DNA from: Epilithonimonas lactis | GTDB lineage: Bacteria > Bacteroidota > Bacteroidia > Flavobacteriales > Weeksellaceae | NCBI RefSeq assembly: GCF_900110605.1 | Contig: NZ_FOFI01000002.1 | Location: 806,001-870,000 of the forward strand | Direction of reading: 5' to 3' | Length of the DNA stretch: 64,000 bases | Shown here: positions 7,802 to 16,024 of the stretch, piece after piece | How the letters are laid out: the number at the start of each line of letters is the position of its first letter | Position numbering within the stretch: position 1 is the first letter of the stretch | Notes under the pieces: model-generated | Told to the model about the DNA's origin: nothing | What the model saw: only the letters and a program-made list of their open reading frames with translations | The model's database searches: none | Position numbers and translations under genes: made by a program

Positions 7802-8398
7802 ATGAAGAAACAAATCAGAAAAGGATTTAGGCAAACCAAGTATATTTTTTACCAGGAAACTTTAGTCGATTTCAAAGACCACTTTTGGTCGTTTCTCGGC
7901 GCTTTTTTCGGAATTGGAATTATCGCTTTACTACAGTCACAACAGATTTCTGAAATTGAAAATGTCTTTCTAATAGGTTCTTTCGGCGCATCGAGTGTTT
8001 TGATTTATGGTGCGGTGAATAGTCCATTGGCACAACCAAGAAATTTAATTGGCGGACACGTTTTGTCAGCTTTGGTCGGCGTTACAGTTTTTAAATTTTT
8101 ACCAGAAATTCTCTGGCTGAATGCTTCTATCGCAGTGGCGTTTTCAATCGTCGTAATGCAAATCACAAAAACAATGCATCCACCAGGTGGCGCAACGGCT
8201 TTGATTGCGGTGCTTCCAGCACAGAAGATTCAGGATTTGGGATATTGGTACGCGTTGTCGCCGGTTTTGAGTGGCGCTGTTATCTTGCTGATTGTCGCTT
8301 TGATTTTCAATAATATTCCAAAAGGGAGAAAATATCCGCATCACGTTCGGCAATCCAAATATGTTCATATGAGACGAATGCTGAAAAAGAAAAACTAA
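7802..8398 (+). CDS. HPP family integral membrane protein
   Basis: 198 residues with about four membrane helices after a cytoplasmic start of some 25 residues. The family motif HPPGGAT is present around residues 122-128, preceded by MQITKTM. A role in nitrite transport has been shown for some HPP proteins of phototrophs; here the substrate is unknown. It sits 7 bases behind the DUF885 gene and 6 bases ahead of the DUF1572 gene, so the three probably form one transcript. Confidence 0.9.
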   Translation: MKKQIRKGFRQTKYIFYQETLVDFKDHFWSFLGAFFGIGIIALLQSQQISEIENVFLIGSFGASSVLIYGAVNSPLAQPRNLIGGHVLSALVGVTVFKFLPEILWLNASIAVAFSIVVMQITKTMHPPGGATALIAVLPAQKIQDLGYWYALSPVLSGAVILLIVALIFNNIPKGRKYPHHVRQSKYVHMRRMLKKKN

Positions 8399-8404
8399 AA
8401 GTTT

Positions 8405-8851
8405 ATGACAATCGAAATTTTAAAATCGCTCTACAATCGGGATTTAAACAAACTGAAAGTCGAAATCGAATCTTATCAAAACGAAGAATCACTTTGGAAG
8501 ATTGATAAGAATATTTCCAATTCCGGCGGAAACCTTTGCCTTCATTTGCTCGGAAATCTCAATACTTACATCGGCGCAGAACTTTGTAAAACTGGTTATG
8601 TAAGACAGCGTGATTTGGAATTTTCATTGAAGGACATTCCGAAAACTGAACTTCTGAAAAAGCTTGAGACTCTGATAGAAATCGTCAATTCAACATTGGA
8701 AAAATTTTCCGATGATGATTTGAAAAAGGATTATCCAACGGAACCATTAGGCTACAAAATGACAACCGAATATTTCTTAATCCATTTGCTTTCGCATTTG
8801 AATTATCATCTTGGTCAAATCAATTATCACCGAAGATTACTGGATATTTAA
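8405..8851 (+). CDS. DinB-like / DUF1572 family protein
   Basis: 148 residues, all-helical. Histidines are placed as in the DinB/YfiT metal-binding four-helix bundle: one in LCLHLLGNL in the second helix and two in SHLNYHLGQINYH in the last helix. DinB-superfamily members are often thiol or metal-dependent transferases, but no activity can be assigned. The stop codon abuts the stop of the convergent endonuclease III gene with no gap. Confidence 0.82.
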   Translation: MTIEILKSLYNRDLNKLKVEIESYQNEESLWKIDKNISNSGGNLCLHLLGNLNTYIGAELCKTGYVRQRDLEFSLKDIPKTELLKKLETLIEIVNSTLEKFSDDDLKKDYPTEPLGYKMTTEYFLIHLLSHLNYHLGQINYHRRLLDI

Positions 8852-9472
8852 TTATTTCTCAAACAGCATTTTCGTGATAAAATCCTTCTCCTGATTTCCT
8901 CTCGCCTGAGAATATTCCCGTCCGTAGAAGATGATTTGAAGGTGCAATTTGTTCCAAACATTTTCCTTCCAAAGGCTTTTCGCGTCGCGTTCCGTTTCGA
9001 CCACATTTTTTCCTTCGGTCAGTTTCCATTGCTTCATCAACCGGTGAATGTGCGTATCAACGGGAAAAGCCGGGAATCCAAACGCCTGACTCATCACCAC
9101 AGAAGCCGTTTTGTGACCAACGCCAGCCAATTCTTCCAACGCTTCGAAAGTTTGAGGAACGACTGAATTGTGTTTTTCAACCAAAACTTCCGCCATCTTT
9201 TTCAGGTTCTTCGCTTTGGAATTTGAAAGTCCGATTTCCTTGATGAGTTCTTTAATTTCTTCGACACTCAGTTGTGCCATTTTCTCCGGCGTATCGGCCA
9301 CCGCAAAAAGCCGAGGCGTGACCTGATTCACTTTTTTGTCGGTCGTTTGAGCAGAAAGAGCGACCGCAACCATCAGCGTGTAAGCGTCTTTGTGGTCCAG
9401 CGGAATCGGAACTTCTGGATATAACTTTTCTAATTCTTCCTGAACAATCTTCGCCCTTTGTTTTTTCGTCAT
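8852..9472 (-). CDS. nth: Endonuclease III-type DNA glycosylase lacking the Fe-S cluster cysteines
   Basis: 206 residues. Endonuclease III removes oxidised pyrimidines and nicks the abasic site. The helix-hairpin-helix LAGVGHKTA carries the catalytic lysine (K121), and FPVDTHIHR carries the catalytic aspartate (D139), both at the E. coli positions plus one. The C-terminal region that in E. coli holds the C-X6-C-X2-C-X5-C [4Fe-4S] loop is here GREYSQARGNQEKDF, and the whole protein has no cysteine at all. Catalytic residues are intact, so it is probably an active cluster-free form. Confidence 0.92.
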   Translation of the reverse strand: MTKKQRAKIVQEELEKLYPEVPIPLDHKDAYTLMVAVALSAQTTDKKVNQVTPRLFAVADTPEKMAQLSVEEIKELIKEIGLSNSKAKNLKKMAEVLVEKHNSVVPQTFEALEELAGVGHKTASVVMSQAFGFPAFPVDTHIHRLMKQWKLTEGKNVVETERDAKSLWKENVWNKLHLQIIFYGREYSQARGNQEKDFITKMLFEK

Positions 9473-9492
9473 TTTTCTTTAGTAATTTTTAT

Positions 9493-9578
9493 GGCAGCTT
9501 TATCCGCCTTCCACTCCCAATCTTTTTGCCCAATCTTTTCCAGCCGCAAAAAGGATTTCCGTTCAAGTCGGGCTGCGG
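9493..9578 (+). repeat. Dispersed foldback repeat R1, copy A (GCAGC/GCTGC ends)
   Basis: One of four copies in the window (others at 28784, 40919 on the minus strand, and 46423). The shared core reads CCGCCTTCC, then CCCAATCTTTTTGCC, then CTTTTCCAGCC, then AAAAAGGATTTCC and CAAGTCGGG. Terminal GCAGC (9494-9498) pairs with GCTGC (9572-9576), and inner CTTTTTGC pairs with GCAAAAAG. It lies between the divergent nth and bcp genes. An open frame through it is incidental. Confidence 0.85.
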
Positions 9579-9661
9579 ATTTCGACATTTATTCAACATT
9601 TCACATCAAATCCACGATGCAAAATCTAAGAATGAATTATTTTTGTGTAAAAATAGAAATT

Positions 9662-10108
9662 ATGTTGAAGCTTGGCGATTCTTTACCAGAATTTATCGGA
9701 ACAAATCAAAATGGAGAACAAATCGATTCTCAGAATTTCAAAGGCAAAAAACTCGTGGTCTTCTTTTATCCAAAAGCCAGCACGCCAGGTTGTACTTCGG
9801 AAGCTTGCAATCTACGAGACAATTATTCGGTTTTGAAACAGAAAGGTTTTCAGTTGATTGGCGTAAGTGCAGATTCTGAAAAACGTCAGAAAAATTTCTC
9901 TGATAAATATGAATTACCATTTGACATCATTGCCGATGAAAACCACGATGTCATCAACAAATTCGGAGTTTGGCAGTTGAAGAAGTTTATGGGTAGGGAA
10001 TTTATGGGAATCGTGCGAACGACTTTTGTTTTTGATGAAAATGGAATTTGCATCCAAGTCATTGATAAAGTCAAAACGAAAGACCACGCAGCGCAGATTT
10101 TGGAATAA
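9662..10108 (+). CDS. bcp: Thioredoxin-dependent thiol peroxidase, Bcp/PrxQ type
   Basis: 148 residues starting at the ATG at 9662 (MLKLGDSLPEF). The same frame is open upstream to 9458, but that part runs through repeat R1 and is not coding. Bcp reduces hydroperoxides with electrons from thioredoxin. The peroxidatic C44 and resolving C49 are in TPGCTSEAC, the five-residue spacing of atypical 2-Cys PrxQ enzymes. Cytoplasmic. Length is normal for the family. Confidence 0.94.
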   Translation: MLKLGDSLPEFIGTNQNGEQIDSQNFKGKKLVVFFYPKASTPGCTSEACNLRDNYSVLKQKGFQLIGVSADSEKRQKNFSDKYELPFDIIADENHDVINKFGVWQLKKFMGREFMGIVRTTFVFDENGICIQVIDKVKTKDHAAQILE

Positions 10109-10118
10109 GTTTAATTTT

Positions 10119-10391
10119 ATGGATAATGTTTCATTAATAATTGAGAGCTTTAATGATTGGGGAAAACCTTGGACTTTCTATGAATTTGTAATGACTAATT
10201 CCCAAATCTCTGAAAAAGAGAAAGATGAATTTTCGAATATTTATAAAGATGCTTCGGAATTCGAATTGTGGAATTTTTCAAATTTATCTGAAGGCATAAA
10301 AAACTCAACTTTTTTTTTAAAGACAAATACTCAACTTAGTAATGAAGCCATAAAGCGAATTGTAAATGCAATAGCTTATGAGTGGAAATAA
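10119..10391 (+). CDS. Small hypothetical protein
   Basis: 90 residues from the ATG at 10119, 10 bases after the bcp stop. The frame also runs back into bcp, but that overlap is a shadow. The protein is soluble and mostly helical, opening MDNVSLIIESFNDWGKPW and ending NAIAYEWK. No motif or family is recognised. Same strand as bcp and possibly read through from it. Composition is like the neighbours, which supports a real gene. Confidence 0.6.
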   Translation: MDNVSLIIESFNDWGKPWTFYEFVMTNSQISEKEKDEFSNIYKDASEFELWNFSNLSEGIKNSTFFLKTNTQLSNEAIKRIVNAIAYEWK

Positions 10392-10396
10392 AAGAT

Positions 10397-10864
10397 TTAT
10401 TTTATCGGAATCCAAATTTCCTCTTCGGCGAATTCACTTGAAGGATTATAATCATCTCCAAAAATCTCAAAATGTGGTCTGTCATCAACCTCAAATTGAT
10501 TTTCTGGAATGAAAGTCTGGAAAATATAACTGAAAATTTCCTGTCCGTTTTCAGACTTTCCTGTGTAATTAAAAACGAGATATTTTCCTTTTTCTAATTC
10601 AAAAGTTTCGAAAGCATTAGGAATATTATCAAAATCAGAAACTTCGGCAAGTGCGTATTTTGTGAATGTTTGATTCGGCGTAAAATTCTCGGGATAGATT
10701 TGAAGCGAAAATAATCTGTCAGAAATCCGATTGGCAATTTCATTCCTTCGCATCATAAATTGTCTCCAGACCATCGGCGTTTTGTCTTCCTGAAAAGAAG
10801 TGATGATGCTGAAACCAATCAATTTTTTAGCTTCGATGATTTCGATTCTGTGATTTCGATTCAT
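10397..10864 (-). CDS. GyrI-like / AraC effector-binding domain protein
   Basis: 155 residues made of a single GyrI-like small-molecule-binding domain. It opens with RIEIIEAKKLIGFS and has the family features of a WRQFMMRR helix, a Y.LVFNYTGK strand, a YIFQTFIPENQFEVDDRPHFE region, and an ending EEEIWIPIK. Such stand-alone domains bind hydrophobic ligands or inhibit gyrase in some bacteria; the ligand here is unknown. Its ATG overlaps the stop of the upstream acetyltransferase gene (TAATG), so the two are translationally coupled. Confidence 0.82.
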   Translation of the reverse strand: MNRNHRIEIIEAKKLIGFSIITSFQEDKTPMVWRQFMMRRNEIANRISDRLFSLQIYPENFTPNQTFTKYALAEVSDFDNIPNAFETFELEKGKYLVFNYTGKSENGQEIFSYIFQTFIPENQFEVDDRPHFEIFGDDYNPSSEFAEEEIWIPIK

Positions 10865-11376
10865 TACATAGTCAATTCATAAAGATTCAAATCCTCAGTG
10901 TCATTAGGAATTCTCACGACTTCTTTGAATTTTAAACCTAATTTTTCAATTAATTTGATTGATGAAAAATTCTCCGGCAAAGTAATTGCGCTGACTTTTT
11001 TAATGTCAAATTCATTGATTCCAATGTCCATTATTTTTTTTGCGGCTTCATAAGCGTAACCTTTTCCTTCGTATTCTTCCAAAAAGGCAAAACCAATATC
11101 AACGCCATCGATTCCTTCACGGTCGTACAAACCAACGGTTCCGATTTTTTCATTGTTGGATTTCAGAATCACCACTGCATTTCCAAAACCTAATCTTTCG
11201 ATTTGAGGAAGATTCTTTTCGCGCACATATCTCTGTGCATCTTCCAGATTGTGGACATTTCGGTCGCCGATATTTTTCAGCCATTTTTCCGTGTTGAGTA
11301 ATTTCAAAAGGAATTCGGCATCGTCGATATCAACAAGTTTGATGATGAGGCGTTCGGTTTCGTAAGTTTTTGACAT
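10864..11376 (-). CDS. GNAT family N-acetyltransferase (RimJ/RimL-like), paralogue 1
   Basis: 170 residues of the Acetyltransf_3 type. It opens with TYETERLIIKLVDIDDAEFLLKL, and the acetyl-CoA loop is in EEYEGKGYAYEA. Such enzymes move an acetyl group from acetyl-CoA to amines, often the N-termini of ribosomal proteins or a small molecule; the acceptor is unknown. It is closely related to the next upstream gene (11415-11918), suggesting tandem duplication. It is coupled to the GyrI-like gene by TAATG. Confidence 0.88.
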   Translation of the reverse strand: MSKTYETERLIIKLVDIDDAEFLLKLLNTEKWLKNIGDRNVHNLEDAQRYVREKNLPQIERLGFGNAVVILKSNNEKIGTVGLYDREGIDGVDIGFAFLEEYEGKGYAYEAAKKIMDIGINEFDIKKVSAITLPENFSSIKLIEKLGLKFKEVVRIPNDTEDLNLYELTM

Positions 11377-11414
11377 TAGTTTAAATCTTATTTAATTAAA
11401 ATTTAATCAGTAAA

Positions 11415-11918
11415 TTAATTTTCATAATATCTCAATTCCTCATTGTCATCAGGAAAAATCACATATTTTTTGAATTGAAGTCCGAGTCTTTCTATTAATC
11501 TTTGGGAAGAAATATTCTCGTCAGAAGTCATTGCCGAAAGTTTTTCTATTCCGAATTCCGTCTTGACAATTTCCATCAGATTGATAGCGGATTCATAAGC
11601 GTAACCTTTGCCTTCGAAATCTGGGAAGAAAGAAAAACCAATGTCTGGAACATCAATTCCTTCTCGTACGAAAACGCCGACTGCACCGATTTTTTCATTC
11701 AGTTCTTTGTGAATGACGACGTAATTTCCAAAACCTAATTTTTCGATTTGGGGAAGAAATCTGTTTGAGATATAATTTTCTGCATCTTCTTTTGTTCGAA
11801 GATTTCTGTCGCCAATATGTTTAATGAAAGAAGGTAGATTGTATAATTCCAAAAAGAAGTCTGCGTCTTCTAAATCTGCAGGTTTAAGAATTAATCTTTC
11901 TGTTTCGTAATTTTTCAT
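11415..11918 (-). CDS. GNAT family N-acetyltransferase (RimJ/RimL-like), paralogue 2
   Basis: 167 residues from the ATG at 11918 (MKNYETERLILKPADLEDAD). An in-frame ATG at 11996 would add 26 residues. I prefer the shorter start because it aligns with the paralogue, and because a TATTTTTG -7 element at 12001-12008 would place the transcript start at or inside the longer ATG. The acetyl-CoA loop is in PDFEGKGYAYES. The sequence matches the gene at 10864-11376 along most of its length (ETERLI, GDRN, YAYE, NISSQRLIERLGL versus NFSSIKLIEKLGL). Substrate unknown. Confidence 0.86.
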   Translation of the reverse strand: MKNYETERLILKPADLEDADFFLELYNLPSFIKHIGDRNLRTKEDAENYISNRFLPQIEKLGFGNYVVIHKELNEKIGAVGVFVREGIDVPDIGFSFFPDFEGKGYAYESAINLMEIVKTEFGIEKLSAMTSDENISSQRLIERLGLQFKKYVIFPDDNEELRYYEN

Positions 11919-12000
11919 TTGAGGTAGCAATGTTTTTGTCAGATGCAATCGCGGAATTCTAAACGAAATTACCTTCTCGATTCTTTGCGATTTCATTAAT

Positions 12001-12008
12001 CAAAAATA
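12001..12008 (-). promoter_or_regulatory. Candidate -7 element TATTTTTG upstream of GNAT paralogue 2
   Basis: Exact TAnnTTTG match on the complement, just after the stop of the antiporter gene. Used to choose the GNAT start at 11918. Confidence 0.4.
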
Positions 12009-12014
12009 AAAAAA

Positions 12015-13085
12015 TTATGGAACGATAACAGTAAATATGTACGCCAAAAGATTCACCAATAGCACAACGCCGTAAAGAATGTTCGTTTTTCCACGGCTTA
12101 ATGACAGCATCACAGTGTAAAGTGACAAGGCCAAAAGAACCATCGATTTGATATCCAATCCTAAGAGCAACGGCATTTCATAAATAATTGAAACTACGGC
12201 AACACAAGGAATCGTCAATCCGATACTCGCAATTGCGGAACCTAGAGCTAAATTCAAACTTGTCTGGAATTGGTTTCTTCTTGCGGCTTTTATTGCGGCC
12301 ATTCCTTCTGGTAAAAGCACGACTGCTGCGATGATGACACCAACTAAGGCTTGTGGCGCGCCTAGATTGTGAACTACGCTTTCAATGGTAGGAGACAAGG
12401 CTTTTGCCATTACCACAACGACACCTAGACAAATAAGTAGGAAGACCAAACTCATCGTGCTTTCTGTATTGGTTGGTGGTTCGGCGTGTGGCTCGTCGTC
12501 GTTTTCGGGAAGGAAGTAATTCCTGTGTCGCACGGTTTGTACCATTAAAAATGTACTGTAAATCACCAACGAGGCCACAGAAAAGAAAATCAATTGCGCT
12601 TGGCTGAAGGTTGCTGATAGTTCTGTTGTGGTGTAATTTGGTAAAATCAAAGTCATTACGACAATGGCTACCAAACTTATCAAGGCCATATTTCCGGATG
12701 TTCTGGCGAAAAATTGTTCTTTGAATTTGAGTCCGCCAACTAAGAGACAAGCGCCGAGAATCCCGTTCAGAATTAACATTACGGCTGCGAAAACGGTGTC
12801 TCTGGCCAATGTGCTGGTTTCTTTCCCGCCAGCAACCATTAATGAAACTATCAATCCAACTTCCAGAACTGTAATAGCAATTGCCAGGATAATCGTTCCG
12901 AAAGGTTCGCCCACTTTATGCGCTACAACTTCGGCGTGATGTACGGCGGCCAGAACGGAACTTATCAGAAGCAAGCTTCCTAAAGTTGCGAGCCACGCAT
13001 TGTCATCAACAATACCAAAAAAATAGTAGGCGAGGGATAATAAGGGGAAAATGAAGGACCAGTGAAGTAAAGTCTTTAAACTCAT
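12015..13085 (-). CDS. Calcium/proton antiporter, ChaA-like (CaCA superfamily)
   Basis: 356 residues with about eleven membrane helices in two related halves. Each half has the acidic alpha-repeat motif of cation/H+ exchangers: GEPFGTIILAIAITVLEVGL in the first (about 58-77), and LLPEGMAAIKAA with SLNLALGSAIASIG in the second. The two halves are joined by a short acidic histidine-containing loop (ENDDEPHAEPP). It exports Ca2+ (and often Na+ or K+) from the cytoplasm in exchange for protons. Length is normal for ChaA-type proteins. Confidence 0.93.
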   Translation of the reverse strand: MSLKTLLHWSFIFPLLSLAYYFFGIVDDNAWLATLGSLLLISSVLAAVHHAEVVAHKVGEPFGTIILAIAITVLEVGLIVSLMVAGGKETSTLARDTVFAAVMLILNGILGACLLVGGLKFKEQFFARTSGNMALISLVAIVVMTLILPNYTTTELSATFSQAQLIFFSVASLVIYSTFLMVQTVRHRNYFLPENDDEPHAEPPTNTESTMSLVFLLICLGVVVVMAKALSPTIESVVHNLGAPQALVGVIIAAVVLLPEGMAAIKAARRNQFQTSLNLALGSAIASIGLTIPCVAVVSIIYEMPLLLGLDIKSMVLLALSLYTVMLSLSRGKTNILYGVVLLVNLLAYIFTVIVP

Positions 13086-13144
13086 AAAAAATGATTTCTC
13101 TAATTTACAAAAAAATAATTTAGTGATTATTCATTTTACCCAAC

Positions 13145-13170
13145 AAAAAAGCCACCAAAATTGGTGGCTT
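13145..13170 (-). terminator. Terminator of the S46 peptidase gene
   Basis: A 10-bp perfect stem, AAGCCACCAA/TTGGTGGCTT, with a 2-base loop, followed on the minus strand by six Ts, 20 bases past the peptidase stop. Confidence 0.9.
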
Positions 13171-13189
13171 GTGAATATTTGATGTAAAA

Positions 13190-15322
13190 TTATTTTACCA
13201 AAGTCAGCTCGCTAATCAATCGAGTTGCGCCAGCATATTTGTCGATTACCCAAAGTACGTAACGAACATCCACGTTGATTGTTCTTTGTAAATTTGGTTC
13301 GAAAACGATGTCGCCACTCAAAGCTTCACTGTTTCCATCGAAGGCAAGACCTAGCAAATTCCCGTTTCCGTCGATGATTGGAGAACCAGAGTTTCCACCT
13401 GTAATATCATTGTTTGACAAGAAATTGATTGGCATAAATCCTTGTTTGTCTGCATACTGACCGTAGTCTTTTTTCTTAGCAAGGTCAAGGACTTTTTTCG
13501 GAAGGTCAAATTCCTCATCGCCTTTTTTATATTTGGCAACCATTCCGTTGATGTCGGTGTAGTAGTTTTCTTTGATGCCTTTGTAGTTTCTGTCAGACCT
13601 TGTAGGAAGCGTTTGTACAGTTCCGTAAGTCAGTCTCATTGTAGAGTTGGCGTCTGGATAGAATACTTTTTCCGGCTGTGCTTTTCTAAGTCCGTCTAAG
13701 AAAAGTCTGCTGTTTTTAGCAAAGTTCTCATCGATTTTAGCATATTTTTCAGTGCCTAATTTTTGGTCTTCAACCACGCCGTTTACGAATTGTCTTAATT
13801 TATCTGCGTCAATTTTCAGTCTGTCTGGATTCGCAATGAAAGCCAAAGCTGATTTTTTATTAGCAAAAACAGATTCGTAAGCCAAAGTTGAAAGGTTGTT
13901 CACATCCGCAGCCAAAATAGTTGGAGAAGCAAATTCCTTAGACACTTTCGCTTTGTAAAGAGAAGTCAGTTTCACCAACATATCACCTTCCACATTGTCG
14001 TGGAAACCATCGTAAGCTTTTTCTACTGCCTCAAGAACTTTTGCCTTCATTGCTGTTTTCCCAGCTTCGTCCTGGTCAGCATAAGTTTTGAAAAGACTAC
14101 CCAACTGATAAGTCGTTGCGATGTAGTGTGCGTTTCTCTGTAAAATAGAAGCGTAGTTACGCTCTACATTTCTCCCTGAAATCTGCTGATAATAAGCCTT
14201 GATTTCTGGTAAAACGGCATAATAAGTTTGCTCGTTCGGAGATTGAGCGGCCCATTGCGTGTAGATTTGTTCTGTCTTTTGTTTTTCAGAGATTGTTCCG
14301 TTTTTGATGACAGCGTCAATCGTTCCCTGTCTATTTTTCCAATAATTGGCAACACTGGCGTACTGGGAAGCATAATCCAACTGAGTCGTTTTATCCTTGT
14401 CCATATACTTCTTCATCACATCCATCGCCACTTTGGAGGCTTCTACCCAAGCTGGATAATCTTTATTCACCATTTGCTCGATTCCGAAAGAGGTCAAGTA
14501 ACGGTTTGTTCTTCCAGGATATCCAAGAATCATTGTGAAATCTCCAGGTTTATAACCTTTAAGAGAAACTGGCAAGAAGTGTTTTGGTTTCAATGGAACG
14601 TTAGCTTCAGAATATTCTGCTGGATTTCCATTGGCATCACCGTAAGCACGGAAAACTGTGAAATCAGCTGTGTGTCTTGGCCATTCCCAGTTGTCGGTAT
14701 CGCCACCAAATTTCCCAAGAGAGGACGGTGGTGCACCAACTAATCTGATATCTTTATAATCTTGATACACGAAATAATAAAATTCATTCCCGTTGAAGAA
14801 ATCTCTTACGACAACGGTGTATTTTCCGTTCTCAGAGTTTTCTGTCTGGATAGCTTTTGATTCTGCATCGATTACTGCTTTTCTGTCAGCAGCAGACATA
14901 TTGTTGTTCAGTTTTGCATTGATTCTTGCAGAAACGTCATCCATTCTCACAAGAAATCTCACGTAAAGACCTTTCGCATTGAATTCTTCATTCGGTTTCA
15001 TTGCCCAGAATCCATTTTTCAAATAATCTTTTTCAGGCGTAGAAGCTGCAGCAACAGCATCGTAACCACAGTGGTGATTGGTAAAAATCAAACCTTGGCT
15101 GGAAACCATCTCGCCTGTACAGAAACCGCCGAAACTGACGATGGCATCTTTAAGACTGGAGTTATTCACAGAATAGATTTCTTCCGGAGTCAGGTGCAGA
15201 CCTTCTTTCTGCATATCCACGCCGTTCAGACGTTTCACAAGCATCAGAAGCCACATTCCTTCATCTGCTCTCATTTGCGCAAAGCTCAATAAAAAAGTCA
15301 GCGCCAAAAATATTTTTTTCAT
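13190..15322 (-). CDS. S46 family dipeptidyl-peptidase (DPP7/DPP11 type)
   Basis: 710 residues with a signal peptide (cleavage near QMRA-DEG), so periplasmic. S46 enzymes release dipeptides from oligopeptides and supply amino acids in asaccharolytic Bacteroidota. The chymotrypsin-like triad is visible: His in TNHHCGYD (H84) and Ser in GGNSGSP (S645), near the C-terminus as in the family, where a helical domain interrupts the fold. Whether it prefers hydrophobic (DPP7) or acidic (DPP11) residues depends on one S1-pocket residue that I cannot place with certainty. The gene is monocistronic with its own terminator. Confidence 0.95.
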   Translation of the reverse strand: MKKIFLALTFLLSFAQMRADEGMWLLMLVKRLNGVDMQKEGLHLTPEEIYSVNNSSLKDAIVSFGGFCTGEMVSSQGLIFTNHHCGYDAVAAASTPEKDYLKNGFWAMKPNEEFNAKGLYVRFLVRMDDVSARINAKLNNNMSAADRKAVIDAESKAIQTENSENGKYTVVVRDFFNGNEFYYFVYQDYKDIRLVGAPPSSLGKFGGDTDNWEWPRHTADFTVFRAYGDANGNPAEYSEANVPLKPKHFLPVSLKGYKPGDFTMILGYPGRTNRYLTSFGIEQMVNKDYPAWVEASKVAMDVMKKYMDKDKTTQLDYASQYASVANYWKNRQGTIDAVIKNGTISEKQKTEQIYTQWAAQSPNEQTYYAVLPEIKAYYQQISGRNVERNYASILQRNAHYIATTYQLGSLFKTYADQDEAGKTAMKAKVLEAVEKAYDGFHDNVEGDMLVKLTSLYKAKVSKEFASPTILAADVNNLSTLAYESVFANKKSALAFIANPDRLKIDADKLRQFVNGVVEDQKLGTEKYAKIDENFAKNSRLFLDGLRKAQPEKVFYPDANSTMRLTYGTVQTLPTRSDRNYKGIKENYYTDINGMVAKYKKGDEEFDLPKKVLDLAKKKDYGQYADKQGFMPINFLSNNDITGGNSGSPIIDGNGNLLGLAFDGNSEALSGDIVFEPNLQRTINVDVRYVLWVIDKYAGATRLISELTLVK

Positions 15323-15412
15323 AATAGAAATTTATTTTAATGGGGCTAATTTACTCATTATTTTAAATCTAATGGTATGAATTTGGATAAGAGATTAGGC
15401 AAAGTTCAAAGT

Positions 15413-15853
15413 ATGAAATTTCTACAGTCAATCGGTATTTTATCTTTAATATTACTTCTTACAGTTTCTTGTAAATCATCAAAAAATTCGATGTCAGGAA
15501 TGCAAAATCTTCACAAAAAATGGATGCTCGTTGAGTATAAAGATTTTACTAAGGAGGAATTGGTAAAACTGGAAGCCAATATTGATTTGACCAAAAATGA
15601 AGAATCGCCGAATCGTTACACCGCAAAAATGGGTTGCAACGGATTGTTTTTCACGGCAGATTTCAACAACGGAAAAGCGAAATTCTCAGGCGTTGGTTCT
15701 ACAATGATGTATTGTGACGGGCGAATGAAATTGGAAGAAGCATTTGGAAAAGCCTTACCAAATATGACAGAGTACAAAATCGAAGGACATTTCTTAACTT
15801 TATCCAATGCAAACGGTGATACAATGAAATTTGTTGAGCAGGATTGGGATTAA
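15413..15853 (+). CDS. META/HslJ domain lipoprotein
   Basis: 146 residues from the ATG at 15413. An upstream in-frame ATG at 15377 would put 12 polar residues ahead of the signal peptide, so the inner start is chosen. The lipobox LTVSC has its cysteine at about residue 20. The remainder is one META domain, with MGCNG, STMMYCDGRMKLEEAF and a YKIEGHFLTLSN strand near the end. In E. coli HslJ this domain is linked to heat-shock and novobiocin resistance. Likely an envelope stress lipoprotein; precise role unknown. Confidence 0.9.
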   Translation: MKFLQSIGILSLILLLTVSCKSSKNSMSGMQNLHKKWMLVEYKDFTKEELVKLEANIDLTKNEESPNRYTAKMGCNGLFFTADFNNGKAKFSGVGSTMMYCDGRMKLEEAFGKALPNMTEYKIEGHFLTLSNANGDTMKFVEQDWD

Positions 15854-15923
15854 GCAATAATTGATGAATGATAATTGATGAATGATTTCATTTGCGACTT
15901 AAAACATTGAATCTTAAAAAAAG

Positions 15924-15939
15924 TAACGCCTTTGCGTTA
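15924..15939. promoter_or_regulatory. Short inverted repeat TAACGC-N4-GCGTTA upstream of osmC-like gene
   Basis: A perfect 6-bp inverted repeat spaced by four bases, about 86 bases before the OsmC-family ATG. It could be a regulator site or a remnant of a dispersed repeat; the sequence alone does not decide. Confidence 0.3.
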
Positions 15940-16024
15940 ATATATTAATACAATCAAACCAAAATAAAAAATTATGAAATCTTAGATTCCATATGACCAT
16001 TAAAAACAATTAAAAAATTTACAT

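Noticed and set aside
9458-9661. Open frame upstream of bcp that would extend the protein by 68 residues
   Set aside because: It runs through repeat R1, the peptide (SQSFCPIFSS type) recurs wherever R1 is found in that frame, and the normal Bcp start lies at 9662.
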